A DNA stretch of 64,000 nt from an uncultured Luteitalea sp. (GCA_934541105.1 CAKTDA010000005.1:124001-188000), one strand, 5' to 3'; numbered from the stretch's first letter, positions 6,084-20,153 are shown. The notes: a model not told the origin generated them from the letters alone. Program-made: numbers and translations.

Positions 6084-7763
6084 GTCGTACTGCTTCATCT
6101 TCCGCCACAGGGTGACCGTGCTGATGTTGAGCGCCTCGGCGGTACGGCGGCGGTTACCTCCGAAGCGTTCGAGGGCGCGCTCGATCATCAGCCGCTCGTT
6201 CTGGCGCAGGTCGAGCGTGTCCGCCCGCGCGCGCATCGGCGTGGCCGACGTCAGTTCGGGCGGCAGGTCGCGGCGGCGGATGCTCGTCGTGTTGGCGAGG
6301 ATCACGGCGCGCTCGACGGCGTGCTGCAGTTCGCGGACGTTGCCGGGCCAGGGGTACTGCATCAGCGTGCTCATCGCCTCCGGCGTGATGGACGAGACGT
6401 CCTTCTTCATGCGGGCGGCGGCGCGCGACAGGAACTCGTGCGCGAGCAGCGGGATGTCCTCGCGACGGTCGCGGAGCGGCGGGACGGGAATGACGAACGC
6501 GGCGAGCCGGAAGTACAGGTCCTCGCGGAACGTCCCTGCCTCGACCGCGGCGCGGAGGTCGCGGTTGGTGGCGGCCACGACGCGCGCCGTGATCCTGATC
6601 ACGCGCTCGCCACCCACCCGGCGGATCTCGCGCTCCTGCAACGCGCGCAGCAGCTTGGCCTGGAGCGTCGGGGGCATCTCGCCGACCTCGTCGAGGAAGA
6701 TCGTGCCGCCGCCGGCGAGTTCGAACAGGCCCGCCTTGTCGCGCACGGCGCCGGTGAACGATCCCCTGACGTGGCCGAAGAGTTCGGATTCGAGCAGCGC
6801 CTCGGTGAGGGCGGCGCAGTTGATGCTCACGAAGGGCGCCCCTGCACGCGGACTCTCGTCGTGGATCAGGCGAACCAGGAACTCCTTGCCGGTGCCGCTC
6901 TCCCCGATGACGAGCACGGTCGTGTCGAGCGGGGCGACGCGCGCGGCGAGTTCGAGCACGTCCTGCATGGCCGCGCTGCCGGCGATGAAGTGGCGCGAGG
7001 CCGCGTGCCGCGTGACGCGCTCGCGCAGCAGGTTCAGCGCCCGCTCGCGGCGTTCGAGGACGCGCTCCCGGCGATCGAGCTCCCTCGCGCGCCGCCCGAC
7101 GACCCCCCGCAGCCGCTCGATCTCCTCGCCGACGGCCGCCGCCTCGAAGTCGGCGCGGATGGTCGCGAGATCGGCGCCCCAGCTGGCCGCGTCGCGGCCA
7201 ATCGCCGTGCAGGAGCGGGCCCCGGCTCCCACGCAGGCCGTCTCGCGGTAGTAGACCTCCGTGCCGAGGCATGCGCTCGCAAAACCGCTCGAGTAGCCGA
7301 CGAGCGACCAGCAGACCGGTGTGGTGCCGACGCCGTAGTGGTGCACGTGCTGCTCGGCCTCGTACGAGTGGTGCCACACCATGTGCTGTTCGAAGTGGCC
7401 CGTGTCCGGTTCGTGGTGCGTCTCGCCAGCCTCGGAGCGGACGATGCCGGCCAGTGTGTGCAGCGTGGCACCCGACCGCAGGCCCTCGAGCGGGTCCGTC
7501 CAGCCATACTGTTCGCGCAGGGTGACGGCGTCATGGTAGCCGTCGGCGAACCCGAATCGGAGCAGCAGCCGCCGCGTCGTCGCCCGGCCGAGCGTGTCGA
7601 GCAGTTCCTTGCGCAGCAGCCCCATCGCCGCGGCGCTCAGGACCACCACCCGCTGCTCGTGCAGGCGGATCACGCCCTGATCGGGGCGGAATGCCAGCAA
7701 TTCGGTGAGGTGCAGGCCCTCGAGCGGCGACGCCGCCGCGCGAGCCGGCTTTCGCTTCGCCAT
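6072..7763 (-). CDS. Sigma-54-dependent activator with XylR_N and V4R sensor domains
   Basis: A 563-residue protein with XylR_N at about 14-110, V4R at about 115-195, a charged coiled-coil linker (205-255), AAA+ at 260-490 and a Fis-type HTH at 522-560 (ERFGGNRRRTAEALNISTVTLW). In the AAA+ part: Walker A GESGTGKE (287), Walker B TIFLDEVG (354) and a sigma-54 loop GSFTGA (334), a Ser variant of GAFTGA. Cys151, Cys177 and Cys185 have the spacing of the zinc cysteines in the phenol sensors DmpR and PoxR, so an aromatic ligand is plausible. ATG 7763 follows TAGAAT by 7 nt and has no ribosome-binding site. It probably drives the two sigma-54 promoters just downstream. Confidence 0.93.
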   Translation of the reverse strand: MAKRKPARAAASPLEGLHLTELLAFRPDQGVIRLHEQRVVVLSAAAMGLLRKELLDTLGRATTRRLLLRFGFADGYHDAVTLREQYGWTDPLEGLRSGATLHTLAGIVRSEAGETHHEPDTGHFEQHMVWHHSYEAEQHVHHYGVGTTPVCWSLVGYSSGFASACLGTEVYYRETACVGAGARSCTAIGRDAASWGADLATIRADFEAAAVGEEIERLRGVVGRRARELDRRERVLERRERALNLLRERVTRHAASRHFIAGSAAMQDVLELAARVAPLDTTVLVIGESGTGKEFLVRLIHDESPRAGAPFVSINCAALTEALLESELFGHVRGSFTGAVRDKAGLFELAGGGTIFLDEVGEMPPTLQAKLLRALQEREIRRVGGERVIRITARVVAATNRDLRAAVEAGTFREDLYFRLAAFVIPVPPLRDRREDIPLLAHEFLSRAAARMKKDVSSITPEAMSTLMQYPWPGNVRELQHAVERAVILANTTSIRRRDLPPELTSATPMRARADTLDLRQNERLMIERALERFGGNRRRTAEALNISTVTLWRKMKQYDIST

Positions 7764-7770
7764 GGGCGCA

Positions 7771-7776
7771 ATTCTA
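7771..7776 (-). promoter_or_regulatory. -10 box of the V4R activator gene (leaderless start)
   Basis: TAGAAT on the minus strand lies 7 nt before the ATG at 7763. No Shine-Dalgarno sequence intervenes, so transcription should start at or next to the A of the start codon. Confidence 0.5.
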
Positions 7777-7869
7777 TGGCCGGGTGTGGTGCGAGCGGGT
7801 GCGCGGCGGTTAACATCGTGGGCGCGGCGGCCCCGCCGCCATGGGACTGAACCCGAGGACCGATCAGAA

Positions 7870-9215
7870 ATGCTCTTACACGTGAACGAGGAGCTGCAGG
7901 CGCTCCATCAGGACATCGTCCGCAGGAACGCCGGCGAGCCCGAGTTCCATCAGGCCGTCGCCGAAGTGCTCGGCTCGCTCGCCCCGGTGCTGTCCAAGCA
8001 CCCCGAATTCCGCGACGATCGCGCCATCGAGCGGTTGTGCGAACCGGAACGCCAGATCATCTTCCGCGTGCCGTGGCAGGACGACTCGGGCCGCGTGCAG
8101 ATCAACCGCGGGTTCCGCGTCGAGTCCAACAGCGCGCTCGGTCCCTACAAGGGCGGCCTGCGGTTCCATCCGTCGGTCAACCTGAGCGTCATCAAGTTCC
8201 TCGGCTTCGAGCAGGTCTTCAAGAACGCGCTCACGGGGATGCCGATCGGGGGCGGCAAGGGCGGGTCGGACTTCGACCCGAAGGGCCGCTCGGATGGCGA
8301 GATCATGCGGTTCTGCCAGAGCTTCATGACCGAGCTGTATCGCCACCTCGGTGAGTACACCGACGTTCCTGCCGGCGACATCGGCGTCGGCCAGCGCGAG
8401 ATCGGCTACCTGTTCGGCCAGTACAAGCGGATCACCAACCGGTACGAATCCGGCGTCCTCACGGGCAAGGGACTCGACTGGGGCGGCGCGCTCGTGCGCC
8501 GCGAGGCCACGGGTTACGGCCTCGTGTTCTTCGTGCAGGAGATGCTCAAGGCCCGCAACGACTCGCTCGAGGGCAAGACCTGCGTGGTGTCGGGCACCGG
8601 CAACGTCGCCGTCTACACCATGGAGAAGGTCCTCGAACTCGGCGGCAAGGTCGTCGCCTGCTCCGACTCGGGCGGGTTCGTCCACGATCCCGAGGGCATC
8701 GACCTTGCGTGCGTGAAGCGCATCAAGGAAGTCGAGCGCGGACGCATCGAGCGCTACGTGACCGAGACGCACCGCGGCCGGCACGTCACGGGCGCGAGCA
8801 TCTGGGACGTGCCGTGCGACGTGGCGCTGCCGTGCGCGACGCAGAACGAGTTGAACGGCAAGGACGCGCTCGCGCTCGTCAAGCAGGGCTGCACGGTGGT
8901 GGCCGAGGGCGCCAACATGCCCGCCACGCCCGAAGCCGTGCGCGTGTTCCACGAGCACGGCGTGGCGTTCGGGCCGGGCAAGGCCGCAAACGCCGGCGGC
9001 GTCGCGACGTCGGCGCTCGAGATGCAGCAGAACGCGAGCCGCGACGCCTGGAGCTTCGACTACACCGAGCAGCGTCTCGCCGACATCATGCGCGGCATCC
9101 ACCAGCGCTGCTTCGAGACCGCCGACGAGTACGGCACGCCCGGCAACTACGTCAACGGGGCCAACATCGCCGGCTTCATCAAGGTCGCACGCGCCATGGT
9201 CGCACTCGGGGTGAT

Positions 9216-9219
<4 letters not shown>
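7870..9219 (+). CDS. gdhA: Glutamate dehydrogenase (hexameric, NADP-type)
   Basis: A 449-residue cytosolic enzyme for reductive amination of 2-oxoglutarate. Typical blocks of the about 450-residue bacterial class: FRVPWQDDSGRVQINRGFRVESNSALGPYKGGLRFHPSVNLSVIKFLGFEQVFKNALTG, the catalytic-lysine segment PIGGGKGGSDFDPKG, DVPAGDIGVGQREIGYLFGQYK, the Rossmann GTGNVA, and AEGANMPATPEA. The start at ATG 7870 has no strong ribosome-binding site. TAACAT at 7811-7816 is a possible -10, and a GGCGG/CCGCC hairpin (7826-7840) would lie in the leader. Its TGA overlaps the start of mrpA, so nitrogen assimilation and the Na+/H+ antiporter are one transcription unit. Confidence 0.95.
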
Positions 9220-11951
<2,732 letters not shown>

Positions 11952-12296
11952 GTGGAGCTGCTGCTCGCCATCGCGTCCGGCGTCCTCTATGCAGCCGGGA
12001 TCTACCTGATGCTGCGGCGACGCCTCGCGCAGCTGATCATCGGCCTCGGGTTGATGTCCAACGGCACCAATCTCCTGATCTTCACCGCGGGCGGGCTCAC
12101 GCGCGCGCGGCCCCCGGTCGTGCCCGACGGCGCCGAGCACCTCGTGCCGCCCTACGCCGACCCTGTTCCGCAGGCGCTCGTGCTCACGGCCATCGTCATC
12201 GGGTTCGGGCTGCTCGCCTTCGCGCTCGTGCTGGCCGACCGCGTCCACGACACGCTCGGCACCGACGACGTGGACGAAGTGGGGCGCGAGCGATGA
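11952..12296 (+). CDS. mrpC: Mrp antiporter subunit C
   Basis: A 114-residue membrane protein homologous to NuoK, starting at GTG 11952 immediately after the mrpA stop. Three helices: LLLAIASGVLYAAGIYLMLRR, LAQLIIGLGLMSNGTNLLIFTAGG, and PQALVLTAIVIGFGLLAFALVLA. The middle segment with SNGTNLLIF is typical of the family. Its stop overlaps the mrpD start (ATGA). Confidence 0.95.
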   Translation: MELLLAIASGVLYAAGIYLMLRRRLAQLIIGLGLMSNGTNLLIFTAGGLTRARPPVVPDGAEHLVPPYADPVPQALVLTAIVIGFGLLAFALVLADRVHDTLGTDDVDEVGRER

Positions 12297-13774
12297 CGAT
12301 GCTCGTGCTGCCAATCCTCGTGCCGCTCGGCACCGCGGCCACTCTGATGCTGGCGCCGAAGCGGCCGCTGCTGCAGCGGTGGATTGCGCTCATCGGGTGC
12401 ATCGGCCTGCTCGCCAGTGCCCTGGTGCTGTTCGAGCGCGTGGACACCCAGGGCATCCAGGTCCTCCAGATCAGTGGCTGGGCCGCGCCGTTCGGCATCT
12501 CGCTCGTGGCCGACCTGCTGTCGGCCATGCTGGTGGTGGCCGTGGGCATCGTGGGCGTGGCGGTGACGCTCGCGGCGTTTGCCGGCGTGGACCCGCGCCG
12601 GGAGGCGTTCGGTTACCACCCGCTGACGCAACTGCTGTTGATGGGCGTGGCCGGTGCGTTCCTGACCGGCGACATGTTCAACCTGTACGTGTTCTTCGAG
12701 GTGATGCTGGTCGCGTCGTTCGTGCTGATGGCACTGCACCGCACGAGCGCGCAGGTGTCGGCCGCGTTCAAGTACGTGACGATCAACCTCATCGCCTCGT
12801 CGATCTTCCTCACGGCGCTCGGGCTCGTGTATGGCGTGGCCGGCACGCTGAACATGGCCGATCTGGCGCGCGTGTGGGCCTCGTCGTCCACGCCGGAACT
12901 CGATGCCGTGCTCGCCGTGCTGTTCCTCGTGGCGTTCAGCATCAAGGCCGGGCTCTTCCCGCTCTTCTTCTGGCTGCCGGCGTCGTACCACACGCCGCCG
13001 GCCGCGACCGGCGCGGTGTTTGCCGGGCTGCTGACGAAGGTCGGCGTCTATGCGCTGATGCGGGTCTTCACGCTGCTGTTCCAGGGGGCGGCACCGCTGC
13101 TGCCGCCGATGCTGCTCGCGATGTCGGCGGCCACGATGGTGGTCGGGCTCGTCGCGGTGATGAACGAGCGCGACTTCCGTCGGGTGCTCTCGTTCAACCT
13201 CGTCGGACACATCGGCTACACGACCGCCGCGCTGAGCCTGCTGACGCCCGCGGCGATTGCCGGCGCGATTCTCTACCTGCTGCACCACATCCTGGTGATC
13301 ACGAACCTCTTCCTCGTGAGCGGCGTGATGCTGCGGCTGCGGCGGACCACCGACATGGCGGGCCTCGGTGGCATCTACCGCAACCAGCCCCTGTTCGCCC
13401 TGCTCGCGATGATCCCGATCTTCTCGCTCGCCGGCGTGCCGCCGTTGTCGGGGTTCCTCGGCAAGCTCGCGATCGTGCAGGGCGCGTTCGGCGCCGGTGC
13501 CTACTGGGTCGGCGGCCTCGTGCTCGCCGTCGGCCTGCTGACCCTGCTCTCGATGGCCCGCACGTGGAGCCAGGCGTTCTGGGCCCCGGCATCGGCGGCC
13601 CGTGACATGGCGGCGCCGGGCGCGCCGCTCATGGGGACGATCGCCCTGCTGAACGTCCTGATCCTGGCGATGACGGTGGGCGCCGAGCCGCTGTTCGCGC
13701 TGGCGACCCGCGGGGCCGAGCAACTGCTCGAGCGCGAGGCGTACGTGCGCGCCGTGATCGGGAGGATCCCGTAG
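12293..13774 (+). CDS. mrpD: Mrp antiporter subunit D
   Basis: A 493-residue membrane protein homologous to NuoM/NuoN proton channels, starting at ATG 12293 in an ATGA overlap with mrpC. Family blocks: TGDMFNLYVFFEVMLVASFVLMAL, FSIKAGLFPLFFWLPASYHTPPAATGAVFAGLLTKVGVYALMR, NERDFRRVLSFNLVGHIGYTTAAL and FSLAGVPPLSGFLGKL. These carry the conserved Glu and Lys of the discontinuous-helix proton path. Confidence 0.95.
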   Translation: MTMLVLPILVPLGTAATLMLAPKRPLLQRWIALIGCIGLLASALVLFERVDTQGIQVLQISGWAAPFGISLVADLLSAMLVVAVGIVGVAVTLAAFAGVDPRREAFGYHPLTQLLLMGVAGAFLTGDMFNLYVFFEVMLVASFVLMALHRTSAQVSAAFKYVTINLIASSIFLTALGLVYGVAGTLNMADLARVWASSSTPELDAVLAVLFLVAFSIKAGLFPLFFWLPASYHTPPAATGAVFAGLLTKVGVYALMRVFTLLFQGAAPLLPPMLLAMSAATMVVGLVAVMNERDFRRVLSFNLVGHIGYTTAALSLLTPAAIAGAILYLLHHILVITNLFLVSGVMLRLRRTTDMAGLGGIYRNQPLFALLAMIPIFSLAGVPPLSGFLGKLAIVQGAFGAGAYWVGGLVLAVGLLTLLSMARTWSQAFWAPASAARDMAAPGAPLMGTIALLNVLILAMTVGAEPLFALATRGAEQLLEREAYVRAVIGRIP

Positions 13775-13775
13775 C

Positions 13776-14246
13776 ATGCTGCTCGCGAGCATCCTCCTGG
13801 CGCTTGCGTGGGCCGCCCTGCAGGGTGAGTTCAGCCTGGCGAACCTCGTCGTCGGCTACGTGGCCGGCTACGTGATCCTCGCGCTGCTCGCGCGCGGCGG
13901 CGTGCTGCCGACCGGCTTCGTCTCGCGGACGGGGCGTGCGCTGACGCTTGCCGGCTTCTTCGTGCGCGAACTGCTGCGGGCCAACGTCCGCGTGGCGCTC
14001 GACGTCGTCAAGCCGCAGGGCACCATCCGGCCGGCCGTGATTGCCGTGCCGCTCGACATCACGACAGACCGCGAGATCCTGCTGCTGTCGATGCTGATCA
14101 ACATCACGCCCGGCAGCGTGACGATCGACCTGGCCGACGATCGCAAGACGCTCTACGTGCACGTGATGCACATGGGCACGGCGGAAGAGGCGCGGCGCGA
14201 GATCAAGCAGGGCTTCGAGCGTCGCATCCGGATGCTCTTCGAATAG
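13776..14246 (+). CDS. mrpE: Mrp antiporter subunit E
   Basis: A 156-residue protein starting 1 nt after the mrpD stop. Two or three N-terminal helices (LLASILLALAWAALQG, LANLVVGYVAGYVILALL) precede a soluble domain with the family signature LSMLINITPGSVTIDLADDRKTLYVHVMH. MrpE is a structural subunit of the antiporter. Confidence 0.95.
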   Translation: MLLASILLALAWAALQGEFSLANLVVGYVAGYVILALLARGGVLPTGFVSRTGRALTLAGFFVRELLRANVRVALDVVKPQGTIRPAVIAVPLDITTDREILLLSMLINITPGSVTIDLADDRKTLYVHVMHMGTAEEARREIKQGFERRIRMLFE

Positions 14247-14266
14247 GGGAGGAAAGGCGAGACGGC

Positions 14267-14533
14267 ATGGTGGAGATGGCGATGCAGTTCACGCTCGTGA
14301 CGCTCGGCGTAGCGCTGCTGGTCGCGATGGTCCGGCTCGTGAAGGGGCCGACGCTGCCCGATCGGATCGTCGCGATGGATCTGATCGGCGTGCTCGTCGT
14401 CGGCCTGATCGCGGTGCTGGCCGCGGCGACGCGCGTGCGGGCCACGCTCGACGCCGCGATCGTCATCGCGCTCGTCGGGTTCGTCGGCACGGTCGCCTAC
14501 GCGACGTACGTGGAGCGGGGGCACCCGGAATGA
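14267..14533 (+). CDS. mrpF: Mrp antiporter subunit F
   Basis: An 88-residue protein with three membrane helices and the family motif VRLVKGPTLPDRIVAMDLIGVLVVGLIAV. A GGGGAGGAAAGG ribosome-binding stretch lies upstream of ATG 14267. The stop overlaps the mrpG start (ATGA). Confidence 0.95.
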   Translation: MVEMAMQFTLVTLGVALLVAMVRLVKGPTLPDRIVAMDLIGVLVVGLIAVLAAATRVRATLDAAIVIALVGFVGTVAYATYVERGHPE

Positions 14534-14874
14534 TCGACCTGCTCACCGTGCTGCTCTGGCTCGTCGGCGCGGCCTTTGCGCTGCTCGCCGCCGTCGGCGT
14601 GGTGCGGATGCCCGACGTCTTCACGCGCATGCAGGCCTCCACGAAGGCGTCGACGCTCGGCCTCGCCTGCCTCCTCCTCGGATCGGCCCTGCAACTCGGC
14701 GATTTCTCGTCGTTCGTGCGGGTCGCGAGCATTGGCGCATTCATCCTGCTCACCACGCCCGTCGCGGCGCACGTCATCGCGCGTGCGTCGTACCTGGCCG
14801 ACGTGCCGCTCTGGCGCGGCACCGTCCTCGACGAACGACGTACCGAGCCCGAATCGGGCGAGACGACCAGGTAG
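14530..14874 (+). CDS. mrpG: Mrp antiporter subunit G
   Basis: A 114-residue protein with three helices and the MrpG signature AAVGVVRMPDVFTRMQASTKASTLGLACLLLGSAL, then IGAFILLTTPVAAHVIARASY. It is the last gene of the gdhA-mrp unit. No clear terminator hairpin follows. Confidence 0.95.
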   Translation: MIDLLTVLLWLVGAAFALLAAVGVVRMPDVFTRMQASTKASTLGLACLLLGSALQLGDFSSFVRVASIGAFILLTTPVAAHVIARASYLADVPLWRGTVLDERRTEPESGETTR

Positions 14875-14943
14875 GGCGACGTTCCCCGAACGCGCCACGT
14901 GTGGTCGCTCCGCGGGATATGCTGTTCGCGTTCCCCGGACGCC

Positions 14944-16182
14944 ATGCGCTCGATGCTCACCGTTGGGGTTGCCGCCGTCCTCGTCGCGACGACGAGCGCA
15001 GGCGCTGACGTGCGAATCGTCGCGCCGGCCGGCGTTCGTGCCGCCGGTCCGTACAGTCCCGGTGTCCTTGCCGGCGACTTCCTCTACGTCTCGGGCCAGG
15101 ACGGACGCGATGCCGACGGGCGCCGGCCCGACACACCCGAGGGCGAGATGCGGCAGGCGCTGCTGAACCTGAAGGTCATCGTCGGAGCCGCGGACCTGAC
15201 GCTCCGGCACGTCGTCTACAGCCAGGTGTACCTCACCGACATGGCGCATCACGACGTGCTGGACCGCGCGTGGCGCGACGCCTTTCCCACGGCGCCGCCT
15301 GCGCGCGCCGTCGTCGGCGTCCACAGCCTGCCGGGCGGCAGCGCGGTGGCGATCGATGCCGTGGCGTACCGCGATCTCTCTGCCCGACGTCCCGTCGTGC
15401 CGGAGGGGTATGCGGCGTCCCCGTCGTCGGCACCGGCCGTGATGGCAGGCACCCGGCTGTTCCTGTCGGCCGCGGCGGGGGCAGACGTTGCCACGGGCGC
15501 GATGCCGGCCGGCGCCGAGGCGCAGGTCGAACTGGCGCTCGACAACGTCCGGCGCGTGCTCGCAGCGGCCGGCCTCGACTTCCGTCATCTCGTGTTCGTC
15601 AACCCTTACCTGACGGCCGCCGCGTCGCGCCGGATGAACGAGATCTACGCCCGCCACGTCGAGTTCGGCAACACGCCGGCGCGCGCGACCATCAGCGTGT
15701 CGAGCCTGCCGGGTGGCGCCACGATTCAGTTCACCGGCGTCGCCATCGCGGACCTGTCGCGCCGGACCGCCTTCCGACCGGCCAACATGCCGCCGAGCGC
15801 CACGGCAAGTCCGTGTGTGCTCGCCGACGACACGTACTACTGCTCGGCGAAGGGACCGTTCACGCCGGGTCCGGTCGCCGGGCCGCGGGGCCTCCAGGGG
15901 ATCTGGGCCTCGACCATCGAGGCGCAGGTGCGCCAGTCGATGCGCAACCTGATCGACGGCCTCGAGCAAGCCGGTCTCGGGCTGTCGCATGTGGTGTCGG
16001 CCAACGTGTACCTCGACGACATCGACGACCTCGCGCGCGTGGACGCGGTCTACGCGCAGTACTTCCCGGAGCGGCCGCCGGCGCGGACGACCGTGGCGCA
16101 GGTGGCGCCGCAGGACCGCACGCCGCGCGCTGCCGGCACGTTTCCCGGCCTCGAACAGATCTCGCTCATTGCCGTGAAGTAA
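14944..16182 (+). CDS. Exported protein with three RidA (YjgF) domains
   Basis: A 412-residue protein; start at ATG 14944 with signal peptide MRSMLTVGVAAVLVATTSAGA. TATGCT at 14918-14923 is a probable -10 with a short leader. Three YjgF-type repeats follow at about 20-140, 150-275 and 280-405, each with a gly-rich segment and a NxxxxL...VYL-type strand (LYVSGQDGR, HVVYSQVYLTDM; LFLSAAAG, HLVFVNPYLTA; TYYCSAKGPF, HVVSANVYLDDI). RidA proteins hydrolyse reactive enamine/imine products of PLP enzymes and are normally cytosolic single-domain trimers. This chain could make one trimer-like unit outside the cytoplasm. A PLP-fold enzyme follows 12 nt downstream. Confidence 0.88.
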   Translation: MRSMLTVGVAAVLVATTSAGADVRIVAPAGVRAAGPYSPGVLAGDFLYVSGQDGRDADGRRPDTPEGEMRQALLNLKVIVGAADLTLRHVVYSQVYLTDMAHHDVLDRAWRDAFPTAPPARAVVGVHSLPGGSAVAIDAVAYRDLSARRPVVPEGYAASPSSAPAVMAGTRLFLSAAAGADVATGAMPAGAEAQVELALDNVRRVLAAAGLDFRHLVFVNPYLTAAASRRMNEIYARHVEFGNTPARATISVSSLPGGATIQFTGVAIADLSRRTAFRPANMPPSATASPCVLADDTYYCSAKGPFTPGPVAGPRGLQGIWASTIEAQVRQSMRNLIDGLEQAGLGLSHVVSANVYLDDIDDLARVDAVYAQYFPERPPARTTVAQVAPQDRTPRAAGTFPGLEQISLIAVK

Positions 16183-16194
16183 GGGAGAACCGAC

Positions 16195-17871
16195 GTGTAC
16201 GACGACACAGGCAACGACACACCGCTGGACGGCCTGACCCGCCGCGACCTCCTGCGCGCCGCCAACGCGCTGACGATGCCGGTCCTCTTCGGAAGCGCCG
16301 GCGGGGGTGTTGCCGCCGCCGCGGGTGTCGGTGCCGCCGCCGGGGCCGCCGGGCCGCTGACGCCTGGCCCGCGCATCTACCAGTCGATCGGCGTCGAGCC
16401 GGTGATCAATTGCCGCGGCACGTTCACGATCATCGGCGGATCGGTCGAGCGTCCCGAGGTGCGTGCCGCGATGGATGCCGCCGCGCGGCAGTACGTCCAG
16501 ATCGACGAACTCGCCATGGCGGTCGGCACGCGGCTCGCCGAACTGACCGGCGCCGAGTGGGGCATGGTGTCGTCGGGCTGCGCTGCCGGCCTGAAGCACG
16601 TGACCGCCGCATGTGTGACCGGAGGCAATCCGGAGCGCCTCGTGCGCATCCCGGACCTCACGGGCTTCGAGAAGACGGAGGTCGTCTGCCCACGCTACTC
16701 GCGCAACGTCTACGACGCCGCCATCCGCAACATCGGCGTGACGATGATCACCGTCGAGACGCTGCAGGAACTCGAACAGGCACTGGGCCCGCGCACGGCG
16801 ATGATCTACGTCCTCGCGGGCGAGCCGTCGATGTCGGGCGCGTTCTCGCTGGAGCAGATTGCGAATGTCGCCCGGGCGAAGGGCGTGCCGATCCTCGTGG
16901 ACGCCGCAGCCGAAGGGCTCACGATGCCGAACGTGCACCTGGCCAGCGGCGCGACGGTCGTGGCCTACAGCGGCGGCAAGGCGTTGTGCGGCCCGCAGTG
17001 CGCGGGGCTGCTCCTCGGCCGCAAGGATCTCCTGCTGTCGGCATGGCAGGCCAGTTCACCGCATCACGGTCCCGGACGCGACAACAAGGTCGGCCGGGAG
17101 GAGACCCTCGGCATGCTGGCGGCCGTGGAGGCGTGGGTCACGCGCGACCACGCGGCGGACTGGAAGACGTGGCTCGGCTGGCTGGACACGATTGCCGCGC
17201 GCGTGGGCACGGTGCCGGGCGTCTCGACGGCCGTGCGCGAACCGACCGGGCTCTCGAATCGCAGCCCGTCGCTCGTCATCTCGTGGGATCCGGCCGTGCT
17301 GCACGTCACGGGCGAGGACGTGGCCGGCGAACTGTCGCGCACGACGCCGCGGATTGCCCTCGGCTCCGGCGGTCGGGGCGGTGCCGCCGGCACGACGTCG
17401 ATTTCGGTGACCGCCTGGATGATGCAGCCTGGCGACGACCGGATCGTGGCCGACCGCATCCACGGCGTGCTGTCGGCCCGGCGCGAACCACGGCCGACCG
17501 CGATGCGCGCACCGTCGGCGAACGTGGCCGGCCGCTGGGACGTGGACATCACGTTTGCCAGCAGCCGCGGCCGGCACACGCTGTTCGTCGAGCAGGACGG
17601 CAACTGGCTGCAGGGGTCGCACCAGGGGGAGTTCACCGTGCGCGACATGGCCGGCATGATCGAGGGCGCCGACGTCGTCATCCGCAGCGTCGAGCGGCGT
17701 CCCGGAAGCTCCGTGGTCTTCACCTTCTCGGGAACGGTGTCCGGCGACGCGATGTCGGGACGCATCCACATGGGGGAGTATCTCGAAGCGACGTTCACGG
17801 CCACCCGGCACGCCTATCCGTCGCAGCGCACGCGTATCACCGTCCCGCAGGGGCCGCCGCTGGCCACGTGA
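16195..17871 (+). CDS. Tat-exported SelA-like PLP-dependent enzyme with C-terminal beta domain
   Basis: A 558-residue protein starting at GTG 16195. A twin-arginine motif (TRRDLLRAANAL) and hydrophobic Ala/Gly stretch form the signal. Residues about 60-440 have the fold-type-I PLP architecture of the SelA/glucosaminate-phosphate ammonia-lyase group: EWGMVSSGCAAGLKHVTAA, PILVDAAAEGLTMPN, and YSGGKALCGPQCAG, whose lysine is the probable Schiff-base residue. The last about 95 residues (VAGRWDVDITFASSRG... FSGTVSGDAMSGRIHMGEYLEATFTATRH) are a separate beta domain resembling the tail of the protein at 1055. The enzyme probably eliminates ammonia from an amino acid or amino sugar. Pairing with exported RidA fits an imine product. 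Confidence 0.82.
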   Translation: MYDDTGNDTPLDGLTRRDLLRAANALTMPVLFGSAGGGVAAAAGVGAAAGAAGPLTPGPRIYQSIGVEPVINCRGTFTIIGGSVERPEVRAAMDAAARQYVQIDELAMAVGTRLAELTGAEWGMVSSGCAAGLKHVTAACVTGGNPERLVRIPDLTGFEKTEVVCPRYSRNVYDAAIRNIGVTMITVETLQELEQALGPRTAMIYVLAGEPSMSGAFSLEQIANVARAKGVPILVDAAAEGLTMPNVHLASGATVVAYSGGKALCGPQCAGLLLGRKDLLLSAWQASSPHHGPGRDNKVGREETLGMLAAVEAWVTRDHAADWKTWLGWLDTIAARVGTVPGVSTAVREPTGLSNRSPSLVISWDPAVLHVTGEDVAGELSRTTPRIALGSGGRGGAAGTTSISVTAWMMQPGDDRIVADRIHGVLSARREPRPTAMRAPSANVAGRWDVDITFASSRGRHTLFVEQDGNWLQGSHQGEFTVRDMAGMIEGADVVIRSVERRPGSSVVFTFSGTVSGDAMSGRIHMGEYLEATFTATRHAYPSQRTRITVPQGPPLAT

Positions 17872-17877
17872 ACCGGC

Positions 17878-20109
<2,232 letters not shown>

Positions 20110-20153
20110 ATCGACAGCACTGCATTCACGACGTTCGAGAGAGGATCACAGAC

